Positions 22,812 to 34,307 of a stretch of DNA of 64,000 nt are shown here, piece after piece (position 1 is the stretch's first letter; each line of letters opens with the position of its first letter). Below the pieces are notes generated by a model that made no database searches, was not told the origin of the DNA, and saw only the letters and a program-made list of their open reading frames with translations. The DNA comes from Isoetes taiwanensis. Its lineage: Eukaryota; Streptophyta; Lycopodiopsida; Isoetales; Isoetaceae. A program made the position numbers and the translations under genes. The stretch lies in NCBI GenBank assembly GCA_021234155.1, contig JAJEKV010000188.1, positions 468,452 to 532,451 on the forward strand, read 5' to 3'.

Positions 22812-23760
22812 TCATATGGACACCTTTTCACCATATGCTACATAAGTTCTTTCCCGAGCCCATGTGTCTGTCTCAATTCGGAGGGGATGTGCACCTGTGA
22901 GAATTGAGGCTATCAATCTGCATTTTTCAGTGGCGAATGTGCATGGAGATAGCAACGTATGCTCCGTATGAGCATGGGATTGATCTGGTGCTGGTAATAT
23001 GATGTTTGTTTTAATATGCTCCATAGACATCGACATCCCAAAGCTTGTTGAGGAAGCAAGCATCAAGGTATTGTCGCAAGTGATGGTGGTCCTCTTCATT
23101 TTCTACCTGGACGCACCTGTGTTGTTGCACATTCCATTGGGAGAACCACTGAGCTCACCTTTCCTTCCAGCAGGCCTTTAGGCGTGCAGACCCATGGCCA
23201 CGGTATAAGCAAGGTTGAGGAGACGATCATTGAACAGACCGAATACCTTCTGAAAGTAGATAATGCGACGATCAATTGCAGCCCTCTGTAAGGATAGGGA
23301 AATTGTCTCTCACAGAAGAATCTGATATGGGACTGTAGATTTAAACCCAAGTGCCCGGGCAAAAAAGTTCTTCTGTACTTGTTCCAGATCATTCCAGGTG
23401 GCCAGGGATATGACTAGGCCCCAGACTTCGGCCTCATATAAAAGAACGGGTTCCACTAAAACTCTGAACAAGTGTGACAGATAGGCAAAGTCGTATAGCT
23501 CTGCCTTGTAACTATTGTTTTGCATCGCGTATAGAACCTTCAAACCTGTTGTCGCTTGTAGTTGGATAGAAGTGTCCCAATATGTCGTAGTTGAAAACTC
23601 TATGGTACTTGTAGGTGGGTGCTACCTCCATTGTTGTAGGCATTGTGCCTAGTGGTCGGAACTGATGTTTTCTGTAGGCTACAGAGGTTTGTTCAGGACT
23701 TCTCTCCAGAATATGCTGGGATGCCGGTCCATAGTTTCCTTTGATGCTCTGCAATGTATC
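22812..23760 (-). mobile_element. LINE fragment (post-RT domain), same family as 41.4 kb
   Basis: On the - strand, 23543-23310 contains LYAMQNNSYKAELYDF, then VEPVLLYEAEVWG and LEQVQKNFFARALGF. It aligns residue by residue with the + strand element at 41.43 kb (LYAMQNNCFRAEIHDW, VEPVLLYGSEVWG). Further frames upstream (to 23760) and downstream (LRIETDTWARERTYV, about 22850) continue the element. It is frameshifted and has no recognisable tail. Confidence 0.75.
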
Positions 23761-23957
23761 TGGCCCTCTTTCCCTTCACAAAGAGATGCTACCATCAGAT
23801 TGCAAGTGGACGCAAGCCAAGATCGGTGGCTTGTCGAAGCCAGCATCTGAGCTCCCTATATATAGAGATGGTTGCAGAGATGTTAACAACAGATTGACAG
23901 CAGGGACAAATACTCGAGGGTATCAACAATAGACAGACAATATGTTCTCTTGGTGTC

Positions 23958-24170
23958 TTATCCCCGGGGGATCTACCTTCTTTATAAGGGATATGCCACC
24001 TGCGTGCATAGGGTAGCCGAAAAACCCCTAGTACATGTTTTTGATAGGCAAATTTGACCCCTTTCCGTATGGTTTTACAACTAGAAGAACATCCCAAAAC
24101 CCCTATGACCCCTAGTATACATAAGGAAAAGGGTAAAAAATCGCCCCCTCCCATTGATGCACGTGGTTTT
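23958..24170 (+). repeat. C-run-punctuated dispersed repeat
   Basis: Order of blocks: CCCCGGGGGATC, ATGCCACCTGCGTGCATAGGG, GAAAAACCCCTAGTA, AGGCAAATTTGACCCC, then further AAAACCCC blocks. It aligns with the reverse copy at 50.26-50.46 kb. Confidence 0.6.
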
Positions 24171-24199
24171 GACAGGTTCCACAAGGTGACGCCCCCTTG

Positions 24200-24575
24200 G
24201 TCTTATCCAGATGCACAGGCTCTACCTAACCAGAAGGCATTTCATCTTGGGTCTGATTGGCTTCCATCATATCCGGGAGCTTCATAGGCACCACATTTTC
24301 TTTGGCCTTCACTCACCTACTGTGTGTTATTGTTACAGCCCAGGCTAAGCTATTGATGGCTTATAAGTGTCCTCCCTTGAGCAAGATGTGGGATACTTTA
24401 TTTAGATGCAGTTTCTTCAAATTAATTCTTATCATTAGTCTTTTACACTGGATTGAGTACATAGTGCTTTAGGCTCGTGTTTTTGAGGCATCTTCTTATG
24501 ATTATGCAGTTAGCTAAGACATGTAACTCTACTTTTCAATAACTTTTTTCATTTCCTTAAAAAAAGGTGGTCAAG
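24200..24575 (+). mobile_element. L1-type LINE 3' end
   Basis: The stretch AGAAGGCATTTCATCTTGGG through AAATTAATTCTTATCATTAG, then a T-rich tract and an A-run at about 24560, matches 54.34-54.72 kb (AAAAGGCATTTCATCTAAGG, AAATTAATTCTTATCATTAA). The two share a zinc-finger-like C-terminal coding remnant and polyA end. Confidence 0.6.
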
Positions 24576-25330
24576 TCTGAGCATCTTAAAAATCTGAAGT
24601 TGATAAACAAGGTCCGTGAAGAAATGGACTCAATTGTGATAGACAAATTTTCTGTTGCTTTTGTTGAAGTGGTGCTCACACTTTCCATGGTGTCTCAACC
24701 ATCTCGTTTTGATCCACAACAGCATGTTGTAGTTAATGCCAACTTTGCCACCTTATATACTTGGTTCACATCGGCCTTTCATGATTGATAAGAGAGGGCC
24801 ATTAGAAAGCAACACAGAGAATGTTGTGGACATGATGGACATGTCCAAGCAAATATTCACTGAGGAGTTGTTGCAGCAGAAACTGGATATGCAGAGAAAT
24901 CTACCTGTGATTTGAAGAGGTTGGACGTTCATACCCCTTGTTGCAGCATGACACTAAGCAGACAGAGGATCCTAGTTTAGATTTACCAACACTAAATCTA
25001 CGTATTGTTGGAGTGGAACAAAGAAACAAAAGCCTGGATATAGATGAGGGGTTACATTTTTCCAATGCGGTGATGCATATACAGGCTGGTGGTACCACCT
25101 CGACTACTAAGGTTGAGCAGTATGATCCGGCCATCCTCAACGTCTTTTGGCAACTTGACGACGCTCTTTCTATGTTTATATTCTGATCTACAACCTAAAA
25201 GTCACCAGTTTCTTAGTCTCGGAAGATCTTACCCCAGCTGAACATTGCAGGCGAAGGAAAGAATTATGCAGAGCAGGAAAAGCACATCAAACAAAGAAGT
25301 GGGCAATCTGATGACCTCCTTTGTCTTGCA
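24576..25330 (+). other. Unrecognised reading frames, possibly a decayed gene
   Basis: Frames at 24567-24788 and 24938-25186 encode FVEVVLTLSMVSQPSRF and LDLPTLNLRIVGVEQRNKSL respectively. They sit between two LINE fragments and may belong to them or to a captured gene. I do not recognise the family. Confidence 0.2.
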
Positions 25331-25770
25331 TATGGGTTGACAATCAATCTTGGTAAAACCAAGGTTTTTGGATTTGGGACACACAAACATATCATAATAT
25401 ATTACAATGGTGAGCTAGTGGAGCATGTTGCTTCTTGCAGATATTTGGGATATGAGATTTGTGCCAGCCCGCACCCTTGGTCGTTTGGTCTTAATCATCG
25501 CATTGCTACTCCTATAAAGGTCTTGCATGCAATAATTAATAAATGTAAACATGCTAATATCTATTGATGGAAGTTGCTTAAGGGACTAGTTGATGCACCT
25601 GTTATGCCAATTACCTTGTATGGGTTGGAGAGTTGGGGAGCCTCAATTCCAAGGAAAAATAGGTTGGATTAGAAGCAATACAAAAGGCCTTTCTTCAAAC
25701 CTTTTTTGGAGTAAAGATGTGAGTTCCGATGTCTTGAGTGGGTTAGCAAGCTTGAACAAAATGGTTAGCT
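25331..25770 (+). mobile_element. LINE reverse-transcriptase fragment
   Basis: Contains INLGKTKVFGFGTH, then NGELVEHVASCRYLGYEI and, after a frameshift, PVMPITLYGLESWG. These are the RT thumb and downstream motifs (GKTK, YLG, LYG.E.WG) typical of plant LINEs. Both ends are truncated. Confidence 0.65.
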
Positions 25771-26951
25771 AGTCGTAGAGGAGCTTCGGCGAGAGCTATG
25801 GTGGATTGATTGGAGTTCCAAGACGAAATCTGAGAAAATAGGGCAAAAATAGGGGAGAAACGAGGGAAAGGGCAAAAACAACAATAGGGAATGACATCTA
25901 AACCTGTGAAATCTGTTGTTGCCAGAATGTTGAAGCCAATTTCCATTCTAAAATCGCCAGTATACCACATTTCATTGTGAGATTTACCTGGAAAAAAAAA
26001 AAAAAAAAGAAAAATGGTGATCAACTTACGTGTTGTCAATAGTTAACTTGTAGGTTTAGAACCAAAGAAATGCTCACGCTGGTCACTGCCATAAATTTCT
26101 TGCATTGATATACCGCTTTACATTGCTTACTTTATAGTTTGTTTTTGCAATTTTTATTTTGGTCCTTCAGATCATGGGAGATTCCACGGAATCTCCCACA
26201 TCAAAGGTCCATGTTTTTCTGACTGCTAAATATCTTGCATGAATCAATGCTGCAACGAAATAACACCAAATTAAATTCATTTCCAATGGTGTTAAAATGC
26301 CAATAGAGAATGGAGCATAAAGCCGTCGCACGTCTGCAGCAATTTTGTGCGATGGTGGAAGTTCCTAAAGTGTTTTGGCATTCCAATCCAAAATAAAAAG
26401 GAAGAAACACTGCACAACATTGAATGCCATAATAGTGTACAAGATCTAGAGAGTTTGGACTTTTGGTAACAGTATGCAGATTTAGTCTTGCCCTTCGAAA
26501 ATCGATGAAGAATCCAAATTGTGGCTCTTAAACAGGATGCGAACATACGCCTTCTAACTCTAGCCTGAGTATCCATGCCTTCCACCATCGTAGGAACAAG
26601 CATAAAAAAACTCCAAAAAATAAGCTGCAACCAGCACACAGAAAAACTCTGGAAAATAAACTGCTCAAATTTTGGAATGAAGCTGCTCAAGACTTGTATT
26701 TATACATCCATATATACAATACCACATTCAAATCTTACTCCAAACCTTGGCGTGAATACCCTCTGCAATACCAACATTGCATGATAAATTGATTATAACA
26801 TTTTTCATTTCTACGCAGGATAATAAATTTTTCAATAAAGATTTAATATTTGAAACAATTAGATTTTGAGAATAAATCGTAAATAGGTGTAGAAGGGGAG
26901 CATCTAAAAAATCGAATTTTTCATAAACAATTCATTTAGGTCTTCGACAGA
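25771..26951. other. Intergenic upstream of the Pcc1 gene
   Basis: An A-tract at 25991-26008 and long but motif-free - strand frames near 26.3-26.7 kb. No gene is supported. Confidence 0.4.
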
Positions 26952-26967
26952 TAGGGTTTAGGGTTTT
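26952..26967 (+). promoter_or_regulatory. Tandem telo-box before the Pcc1 gene
   Basis: TAGGGTTTAGGGTTTT lies 29-44 bp before the ATG at 26996. Double telo-boxes near the transcription start are typical of plant translation and tRNA-related genes. Confidence 0.5.
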
Positions 26968-26995
26968 GGATAGATTTTCCAGTTGCACTGTTGGA

Positions 26996-27325
26996 ATGGC
27001 TTCTACGACTTTAGTTCGTCCTCAGCTAGACTTATTCGAGTTGTCTGAAGCAGAGAAAAAAGGCAATAATTTTCCTTTCAGATGCAAGATGCAGGTTCGC
27101 TATGAAACGGAAGCGCTCGCCAGAATTGTGATGAATGCGTTGGTGGTTGATGCGGAGCTCCAGCCTGACAAAGTAAGTAGGAATATTGTGGTCCAAAATA
27201 ATGAGCTTTTGGTGTCCTTTGCTGCTGTGGAGGCCAGATTTCTTAGAGCCTCTTTTAACGCGTTCATGGACATATTGATTCTTGCTTCAAAAACTATAGA
27301 GGAATTTGGTCTCTCTGCCGTTTGA
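26996..27325 (+). CDS. PCC1: Pcc1/LAGE3-type subunit of the KEOPS (EKC) complex
   Basis: Pcc1 is the dimerising subunit of KEOPS, which makes the universal t6A modification on ANN-decoding tRNAs. The single-exon frame gives 109 residues, the usual size for the family. The Pcc1 fold is visible: FPFRCKMQVRYETEALARIV (first strand and helix), LVVDAELQPDKVSRNIVV, then LLVSFAAVEARFLRASFNAF and a C-terminal helix MDILILASKTIEEFG. The ATG at 26996 was chosen because the open frame upstream has no ATG and a double telo-box sits just before it. Neighbours are LINE debris upstream and a tandem repeat in the 3' flank (about 27631-27765). No introns are needed. Confidence 0.85.
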   Translation: MASTTLVRPQLDLFELSEAEKKGNNFPFRCKMQVRYETEALARIVMNALVVDAELQPDKVSRNIVVQNNELLVSFAAVEARFLRASFNAFMDILILASKTIEEFGLSAV

Positions 27326-28403
27326 TGTTTCTGACAGTCATCTTCAATTCTAACAATTTGCTATATATCTGTCTTAAATTGAGAATCAAATATCCCCATA
27401 ATAGTACTGATTTTATTTCTGGCGGTGTTCATTTGTCTTGGGATCCTAGCCAGACATATGTATGGTTTGTTCTCTCAAAATGGGTACAGGTCCTTATTGA
27501 ATATGGTTGAACTTAGCATTAACATAACACACTACTCGTCATTAAGTATCGACTTGGCATATACATATATTTGCTGCTTGGCATTGCTTTATCTGCATTT
27601 AGTGTTCTTCTGGTTTAAAACCATGTTATCAGGATATGAACTAGACGTTTATGTTGGGAGCAGTCATATGGATGTGTATGCAAAATGCCATAGAAACATC
27701 GTATTAGCAGGATATGAGCTAGATGTTTATGGCAGCAGTCTTGTAGACTATGTATGCAACTTGCTATTATTTTTTTGGTTCGATCTCACTGCTAGCAGAG
27801 TTTGGAACTGGCAATTGTAAAGCCTTTTATTGAGCTGAAATTGTGGATAATATTTTGGTGTCCAGTTTAATTGGTCTAGAATTTTGCTTCCTTGGATTAT
27901 GCTGTAAAATTCCAATAATTATAAAATGCTGAAGCAGCATATTGCAGCAACCGTATAGGCAGAACTATTTAATGAGCATTCCACTGTATAGGAAGAACTA
28001 TTTGATGATATTTAAGTCAAATGAGAAGATATTTGAGCATCCGCTTGTTTTCCAAAATATGGCATGTAATACTACGTAGCATCCCTTCTTTGATTTAAGT
28101 TGAGGAAAGGCTTAATTTGAATATGCCATTCTCATGTGGAAAAGTCCAATCCCCAAAACCTTTGTTATCTGGACATCTCAAATTTATTTATGCTTAGAAG
28201 CACTTTGGGCTGCCCATCAGGCCAAAGGGATTTAGATGGCACACGAAATCCTTATTTGTTTTCCTTTCTATGATCCAATGCTACCTGTCCAAATAGCAAT
28301 CTGAAACAAGCCGTAAACAATGATGGAACACCTAATAGAATAAAAGCTACCTTTGGTTGAAAACAATTATAAAATAACAAGGTGATATGCACAAGGGGTT
28401 GCC
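27326..28403. other. Pcc1 3' flank with a 78-bp-period duplication
   Basis: Phrases GGATATGAACTAGACGTTTATG (27632) and GGATATGAGCTAGATGTTTATG (27710) start two diverged tandem copies spaced 78 bp apart. No further gene. Confidence 0.45.
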
Positions 28404-29017
28404 TTCTTGAATGAGTATGGTAAGGACAACTATACAACTTGAGCCCAAGTCAACTTTCTTCTTGTGCCATGACTTCCTAATAAACTTGCACAAAAAGATG
28501 AATAAATAGAAGAATGGGTGCAAACAAGTTTTGAATGTGCAGGAAGAACTAGTAAGAGATAACGTACCAGTTACCAGTTATCCAGTTGTAGTTAGAAGCT
28601 ATTGTATGCTCTTTCAGAAGTCATCCTACTTGCAAATAAGCTTCAAGTGGAAAGCTGAAGACTGAACTCTACTAGCACAAAAGCATAGATAATTTTGGGG
28701 TCAAAGCATGGAGCTGGGGGGCATTTTTGCGCCAGCCAAGCACCCCCTAAGCACCTAATGCTGAAAATTTTACTTATTTTTATCTTTTTTTCTATAACTT
28801 CTTGAATGAGTATGGTTTTGACAACTATACAACTTGATATGAATTTCTTCTTGTGCCAAAATAAACTCAAAAAGATGAATAAATAGAAAAATAAACAAGT
28901 TTTTAAAAACTAGTAAGAAAATAGCCCCAAAAAGCACCCTCTTTTCGTAAGTCATCCTACTTGCAAATAAGCTTCAAAAAAGTGTCCCCTACCTCCACAA
29001 AAGCATAGATAATTTTG
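28404..29017. repeat. Direct segmental duplication, period about 395 bp
   Basis: Copy 1 (28404-28697) and copy 2 (28799-29017) share CTTGAATGAGTATGG, ACAACTATACAACTTGA, TTTCTTCTTGTGCCA, AAAAAGATGAATAAATAGAA, GTCATCCTACTTGCAAATAA and AAAAGCATAGATAATTTTG in order, with deletions in copy 2. No coding content. Confidence 0.8.
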
Positions 29018-31318
29018 CCAGCTCTGTAAAACACTGGATATATACAAAGAAGCTGAAGTTAGATGAAGCATATGCTGGTATAGCAAAACTAAATAGCCTA
29101 AACACAAATAATTACCATATGAGTACATGTCCTTAACAACCTGTCCCTCAAGTTTTATAGCTGAGATCAGATTTCAGATGTTGGTTGCAGTGCTGTTACC
29201 CACCAGTAATACACTGCAAAGCGCATAAACACCTAGTTTGTTATGCCAAATTGCTTTAAACACCTAGCTTGTTATAGAAACCACGATAAAACCATCACAA
29301 AACTTTTAGATCCAGTTTGTTAAGGCAGATAACACCTTAGAACTCGAGTGTTATGCCTTACTATAACAAACTTGGGCCCCCGACCCTCGTTTCTTATAAT
29401 AGGGCATAATACCCTTGTTCCAGGGTGTTATCCCTCTTATAATGGCATTCATTTGGTTTAAGTTGCTAGTAAAATGTCTTGTGCCCAAATGCATGCACAA
29501 TATAAACCTAAAACAGACGTGCATTATATTGCAACACAATGTAAATTTTTAGTAATCAGGATGAGAATCTGCATTTTCACTTCTTGGGTCAGCATGCCAT
29601 GAAGAGGGTTATAGAACATCAAAACTAGTCTTGTGCTTCGTTAAAGGTTCCTGAAGAGATCACTTTATAATTATTCTGAAACGTGCCTGGCACCATGCCA
29701 TGGATTGTCTGATATATTTGCAATATTCATGTCCTTCATCATCACTAGATAGTCTCATCTGGTTGTATGCCATTAGATTGTAGCTTATCAAAATTTGAAG
29801 CACTATCAAACTAAGTATAACCAGCAACCATTGTATTCTATGATACAAAAATTTGACTTGTCAATTCAGGTTTTCAAAATTGGAACTGATGGTGCACTTA
29901 TATAGATTTATTTATATGAATAATCATGGGAAGTACACTTAGCACTAACACAATCCATCATTTTGTGATTGTACATGCATGGATAACTTTGAGTTCTAAC
30001 ACCACTAGCTTCATTCTTGATGAAGCAATATTGTCTAAATCACAAGAGAGTACAAGTTCTAGAGACTAAAAAAATGTCTTTACAAGATGATATTGAGCCG
30101 CACATGAAATGGCTATGTTATACCATTGTTTGCAAAAAAGAGAAAATGAAATCGGCAGAAATGCTTGAAATCAAGAGTCGGCAAGTAATGGAATTGAAAA
30201 TCATTATTAACTTGAGAAAAAGTTGCATAATTTGCAGAAATACAGCAATAACTTGGACAATTCCCATAATTGGAGCATTGATAATAAAATTATCCTCAAA
30301 GGTATCATAAAAAATGCTTGCGAAGAGTTTTCTGCTTTGTAGACAGTACACAATGCTCTCAAAATTGAAATGTGTACTAAGGACTGCATATTTTAAGCAT
30401 GGCAAAATAATGTTTTTTTTTAAGAGTTGAAGGACAAAAACAAGAGCAGAACATCACAGAGATCAAACTAAAGAAACTAAAGGAACAATTGGCTTCTGCA
30501 ATTTGAGGAACACAGCTCTAATTCCATTGACGATGCAAATAGAAATAAAATTGGCAACTCCATGCACAATTCCCGTTGTCTTAGCTCTATCCTTAATTTG
30601 GGCCTTCAAAAACATAACTCACCTGATATCTCCACCATTGAATTAGAATATTCGAGATATATTCCACGTCCACATCCCCCAGCTGCCCTTCGGGCAACCT
30701 AAAAACTACTTGAGCTTTTTGGAAGTAATTTTCATTACCATATCTTTAATATAGATATTGGTCAGTTCATAACCTCTTTCCTATCTCATCACTCTTTGCA
30801 ATCACCCTGTAGATTATAAATATTATTATTATTAAAACAAATTGAGTTTTTGAAATTTTAACATATTCCCTCATGTTCCATGATGGGCCTGGGGTAGACT
30901 TCAACAATTTCTAGTTTGCTTAGCAATAAAGCAAATATTAATTAACTTGAGAAATTTGGAATTCTATTTGAGTATGAAATAGGTTGCAGGCTACCCACAG
31001 GATGCAAAAGATGGTTGGTCTAGAGCAGATGTTGGCGATTTATTGCAGAAGAGATGGAAGGAAATTATATCTTAGAAAATGACAATCCTTACAATTAACT
31101 TTCTCAACACTAAGATGTAGCTAGCATCATTTATAAATACAATATGCTGGAGAAGATCGTCGTGGAAATCTTCTCGACAACAGTCAAAGGACCAAATTAA
31201 TAAGAGACTTAAAAACATTGCCAAGCAAACACGTAATTTCTATTCATCACTTGTCATAAAATTTACAAGATGTTGCCTAAGCGATGAAATCATTGAGTTT
31301 CTGATAGAGATTCATGCA
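29018..31318. other. Intergenic, no gene recognised
   Basis: AT-rich. Around 29210-29440 GTTATG/CATAAC phrases recur in both orientations (for example AACACCTTAG, then GAGTGTTATGCC). Nothing codes convincingly. Confidence 0.4.
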
Positions 31319-32890
31319 TCATACCGAGTTCATTGCTATACGCCGAACATGCTCTCTTCCAATCTCTATAGCCTGTGCAGTGTCCATCTCTGAATAGCAC
31401 GTCACATTGGATACATCCACTTCCATGGCCTGGGCAATTCTCTGCACATTGAATGCATTCTCGTTACATTGAATGCTTAACTCGATGTATTCCTTGTCAC
31501 TCAAGTTCCCGTTAAGCACTCTTGTTCTCGCATATGCTTTGGCAAATTCCAGTTGCTGCTGTAATTCTTCAATCACTCCACAAAGTAACTGTGCGGCACA
31601 AATGTTGTGATTACTAGATATTATAAAGAATTTTTCCCCTTGCAAATCCTCGGGCGTACTCCAGGTGATCTACTTTCTGAAAAATAAAATCTTCAACATT
31701 TAAGTACTCTACAACTAATTGCATTCAAGACACTCTTCCAAAAGAATTACCTCGTAATGGGGTCAAACGACATCACGTCCGCAGGTGTCAGCACTTCTGT
31801 GGGGTAACTGTGGAAGCTCTTAACCAATGTTTGCACATGGTCATTGGAGCGCATTTTATGCGTTAGATCACTGGAGCTGGTTCACAATCAAATATAGATA
31901 CTTTCATAAACTAATTCACACCCATGGGATAAAACCATTTGAACTGCTCTAGTTTGAGAGCAGTTTGCTGAGCCATCTTCTTTTCTTCCTTGGATTGAAC
32001 CTCAAATCAGGAGTGCTGCAGGGTGCATTGGACCATGCGAAGGCATTGGATGTAGAAGGAGCATTGACAGAAGGAGGAGTTTGGGAACAGGAGGGATGGC
32101 CGCTGTCATCAATATTCAACGCTTGTAGTTTAATCTTAAAAGTGGATAATTTCCTAGCAGGTGCTATCTCAGATACTTCAGAGGCCTTCATAGCTAGGAG
32201 TTGGGTAAGGTTAACGGCGGTGGATGGCTCAATCCTAGTAGTGGGTTGTGCATCTGGTGTCCTTGCTGTTCACGGTTCTCCAAGTGCAGTTAAGGGTTTC
32301 ACACTTCTTTTTTTTGCAGTTGCCCTTAGCCAATTGGTGTCCATTCTTGAGGGCATCTTTTCATATCATTTAGCCTTTAAAGCTATGCTCGAAGGCTTCT
32401 TATCGTCTGATAGCCCTTTTCTACATGTAGAAAAACCTATAAGAATATCCTTGTTTCCTTTTATACCTGATAGGGGCAAAGATTCATAGGACGGCAGGAT
32501 CCAACCAAAGCCCTTGGCGCTTATCAGAACATTCTTTCCTGTGGCTGGCTTGTTCATCTTGCTAGCAGTCATCCTCGACGGGTCATAGTTTCTCCACTCC
32601 AAAACGAACTCCAAGAATTGGAGTTGCTGGTTGTCCTCAACACTGCATATGAGAGCATCCTGAGCATTGTTCTTTGTGCCTTCCCATATCGCAACTACAA
32701 TGCCTATCTGTTCAATATCATCCTGATTTGTATCAATGTGCAAGAACAAACATAGGTCTTTTCGATGGTCTCCTCTGATATGTGGAATGGCCTGTGCAAT
32801 TTCTACTCACCACTTCCGAGCATTTGACGGAATGATGATGCACATGGGCTCGACATCAGGCCCCCTAAAAAGCTCCAAGGCTGAAAACTA
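31319..32890 (-). other. Unrecognised - strand frames, perhaps a decayed gene
   Basis: Frames at 32749-32366 (includes LQFLEFVLEWRNYDPSRM), 32191-31949 (Ser/Pro-rich) and 31645-31319 (helical, LCGVIEELQQQLEFAKAYAR) lie in one direction. Short possible exons lie between them, for example one ending VMSFDPITR before GTAATT at about 31750. The simple splice join I tried there gives a stop, so the locus may be broken. No family is recognised. Confidence 0.25.
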
Positions 32891-32940
32891 AATTTAAGGT
32901 TAGGTTAAAGGAAGATCACAAGAGACTATGTCTAAAAAAT

Positions 32941-33250
32941 TGTGGCCGCAATTCCTTGGAGCAAGACAAGCAAAAAAAGTAGAATGGTACTAACATAGAA
33001 CAACGTGAAGCTAGGCAAAATCACGGCCGCGTTCCTGGCGAGCAGTGGTAGCATTAGAGTAAAGAGAATGCTTGACCATTGTTCGCCAGGAACGTGACCG
33101 CGATGTTGCTAAGCATTCTCTTCAGTGTAATGTTAAACCTTTGCGACCACTACTCACCTGCACCGGAGCCACGATCCTAGCGAAGATAGAGGTTGATATA
33201 TACAATGGTTTGCTCAACAAGATCGCGGCCACGATCTTATCGAGCATACA
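32941..33250. repeat. Cluster of related CGCGGCC inverted and direct motifs
   Basis: Variants of a CGGCCGCGTTCCTGGCGAGCA motif occur at about 32942, 33022-33044, inverted at 33080-33103, and at about 33222-33246. Inverted arms I (33021-33044 with 33080-33103, 20 of 24 pairs) interleave with arms II (AAGAGAATGCTT 33062-33073 with AAGCATTCTCTT 33111-33122, exact). No gene is linked. Confidence 0.6.
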
Positions 33251-33481
33251 TTCATTCTATGAATAATAAAACTAACTAAGCTAACAATAGAGCTTGCAAG
33301 AAACTCGGATTCTAACCTTCTTTAAGTGACTCTCTTCTTGTCATAGATCGTGGGCATGTAGGATGTTCAGAAATGTGGAAAAAATTCATAGGCGATGAAA
33401 GCTGAAGGCGCAAGGCAGGTAGTCTAAGGCGCTATGATTTTCCTCTAGAAGTTCGCGAGAATAAGAATTTTAAAGGTGAAT
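33251..33481. other. Intergenic, nothing recognised
   Basis: No supported gene or repeat. Confidence 0.4.
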
Positions 33482-33592
33482 TGCGCCCGCATTTTTTAAT
33501 GCATTGTAATAATGACAGACGGCCATAATGACCGACGGCCATAATGACAGTGGGCCAAATGACCGATGGCGTCATTAATGTGGGCGGGTGTA
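33482..33592. repeat. Short repeat cluster with inverted ends
   Basis: GCCCGCAT and AATG near 33484-33500 are mirrored by CATTAATGTGGGCGG near 33571-33587. Between them four units of about 17 bp based on ATAATGACAGACGGCC are in tandem. It resembles a small inverted-end element with internal tandem units. Confidence 0.5.
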
Positions 33593-34302
33593 CTATCGAC
33601 CCAAAAAGTTTACTTTTCTGGGTGGGAGGTCCAGCACGAGGTGGACGTCTGAGAGTGAAATTTGGATCCAAAAGAGTGTCGTTTAACAACCTCCATGAAT
33701 GGCCACTCGCACCATAAATTACCCACAGAACAATGTACCGTCCTTTATGCCACAGACTGGCATTGAAATTACGAATAGTATGGGACAGCTTAATTCAAAA
33801 TTTGAAACTAATTTTCCTGCTGCATTTTGTTGAAGAACATTCAACATTTAGTTGGTTCGGATTGTTCCGTCTCTGAAGGCGTTGGCCAAGTGCAAAGGGT
33901 TTGAATGGGCATTGCAGATCGCCAAGGCAGATCCCTTTGAAATTGAAGGCGCCCGTAAAGCAAAACAAGGCGACTCGAAATTGCAGCTCCAAATTCAAGT
34001 CACCAACACATAAATACAAAGCGCTGTCTCAAATATCTATATGCGATGCTTTAATTTACAAGCTAGAACATCCGTAACATGTTTCTTAACAAATACGCGC
34101 ACCCTTTGCTAGATAGGTTCGATTTCTAACCCTGCAGTTGCTATTAGCAACTGATGCAGTTGCTCAGTTGCTAATAGCAACTGATGCAGCTGATGTTCTA
34201 CTTCTCATGCCTTCTTGTCAAGAATATAACTTTCGTTCACATCAGCATACCCGTATTTCAACCACTTTTCGTTGTTGTGATATTTGATGGCTTCATTGTA
34301 TA
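33593..34302. other. Intergenic, with a small palindromic duplication
   Basis: At about 34133-34190 the phrase TTAGCAACTGATGCAG occurs twice (CAGTTGCTATTAGCAACTGA and CAGTTGCTAATAGCAACTGA), each unit itself palindromic. No gene is seen. Confidence 0.4.
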
Positions 34303-34307
34303 TCTTC

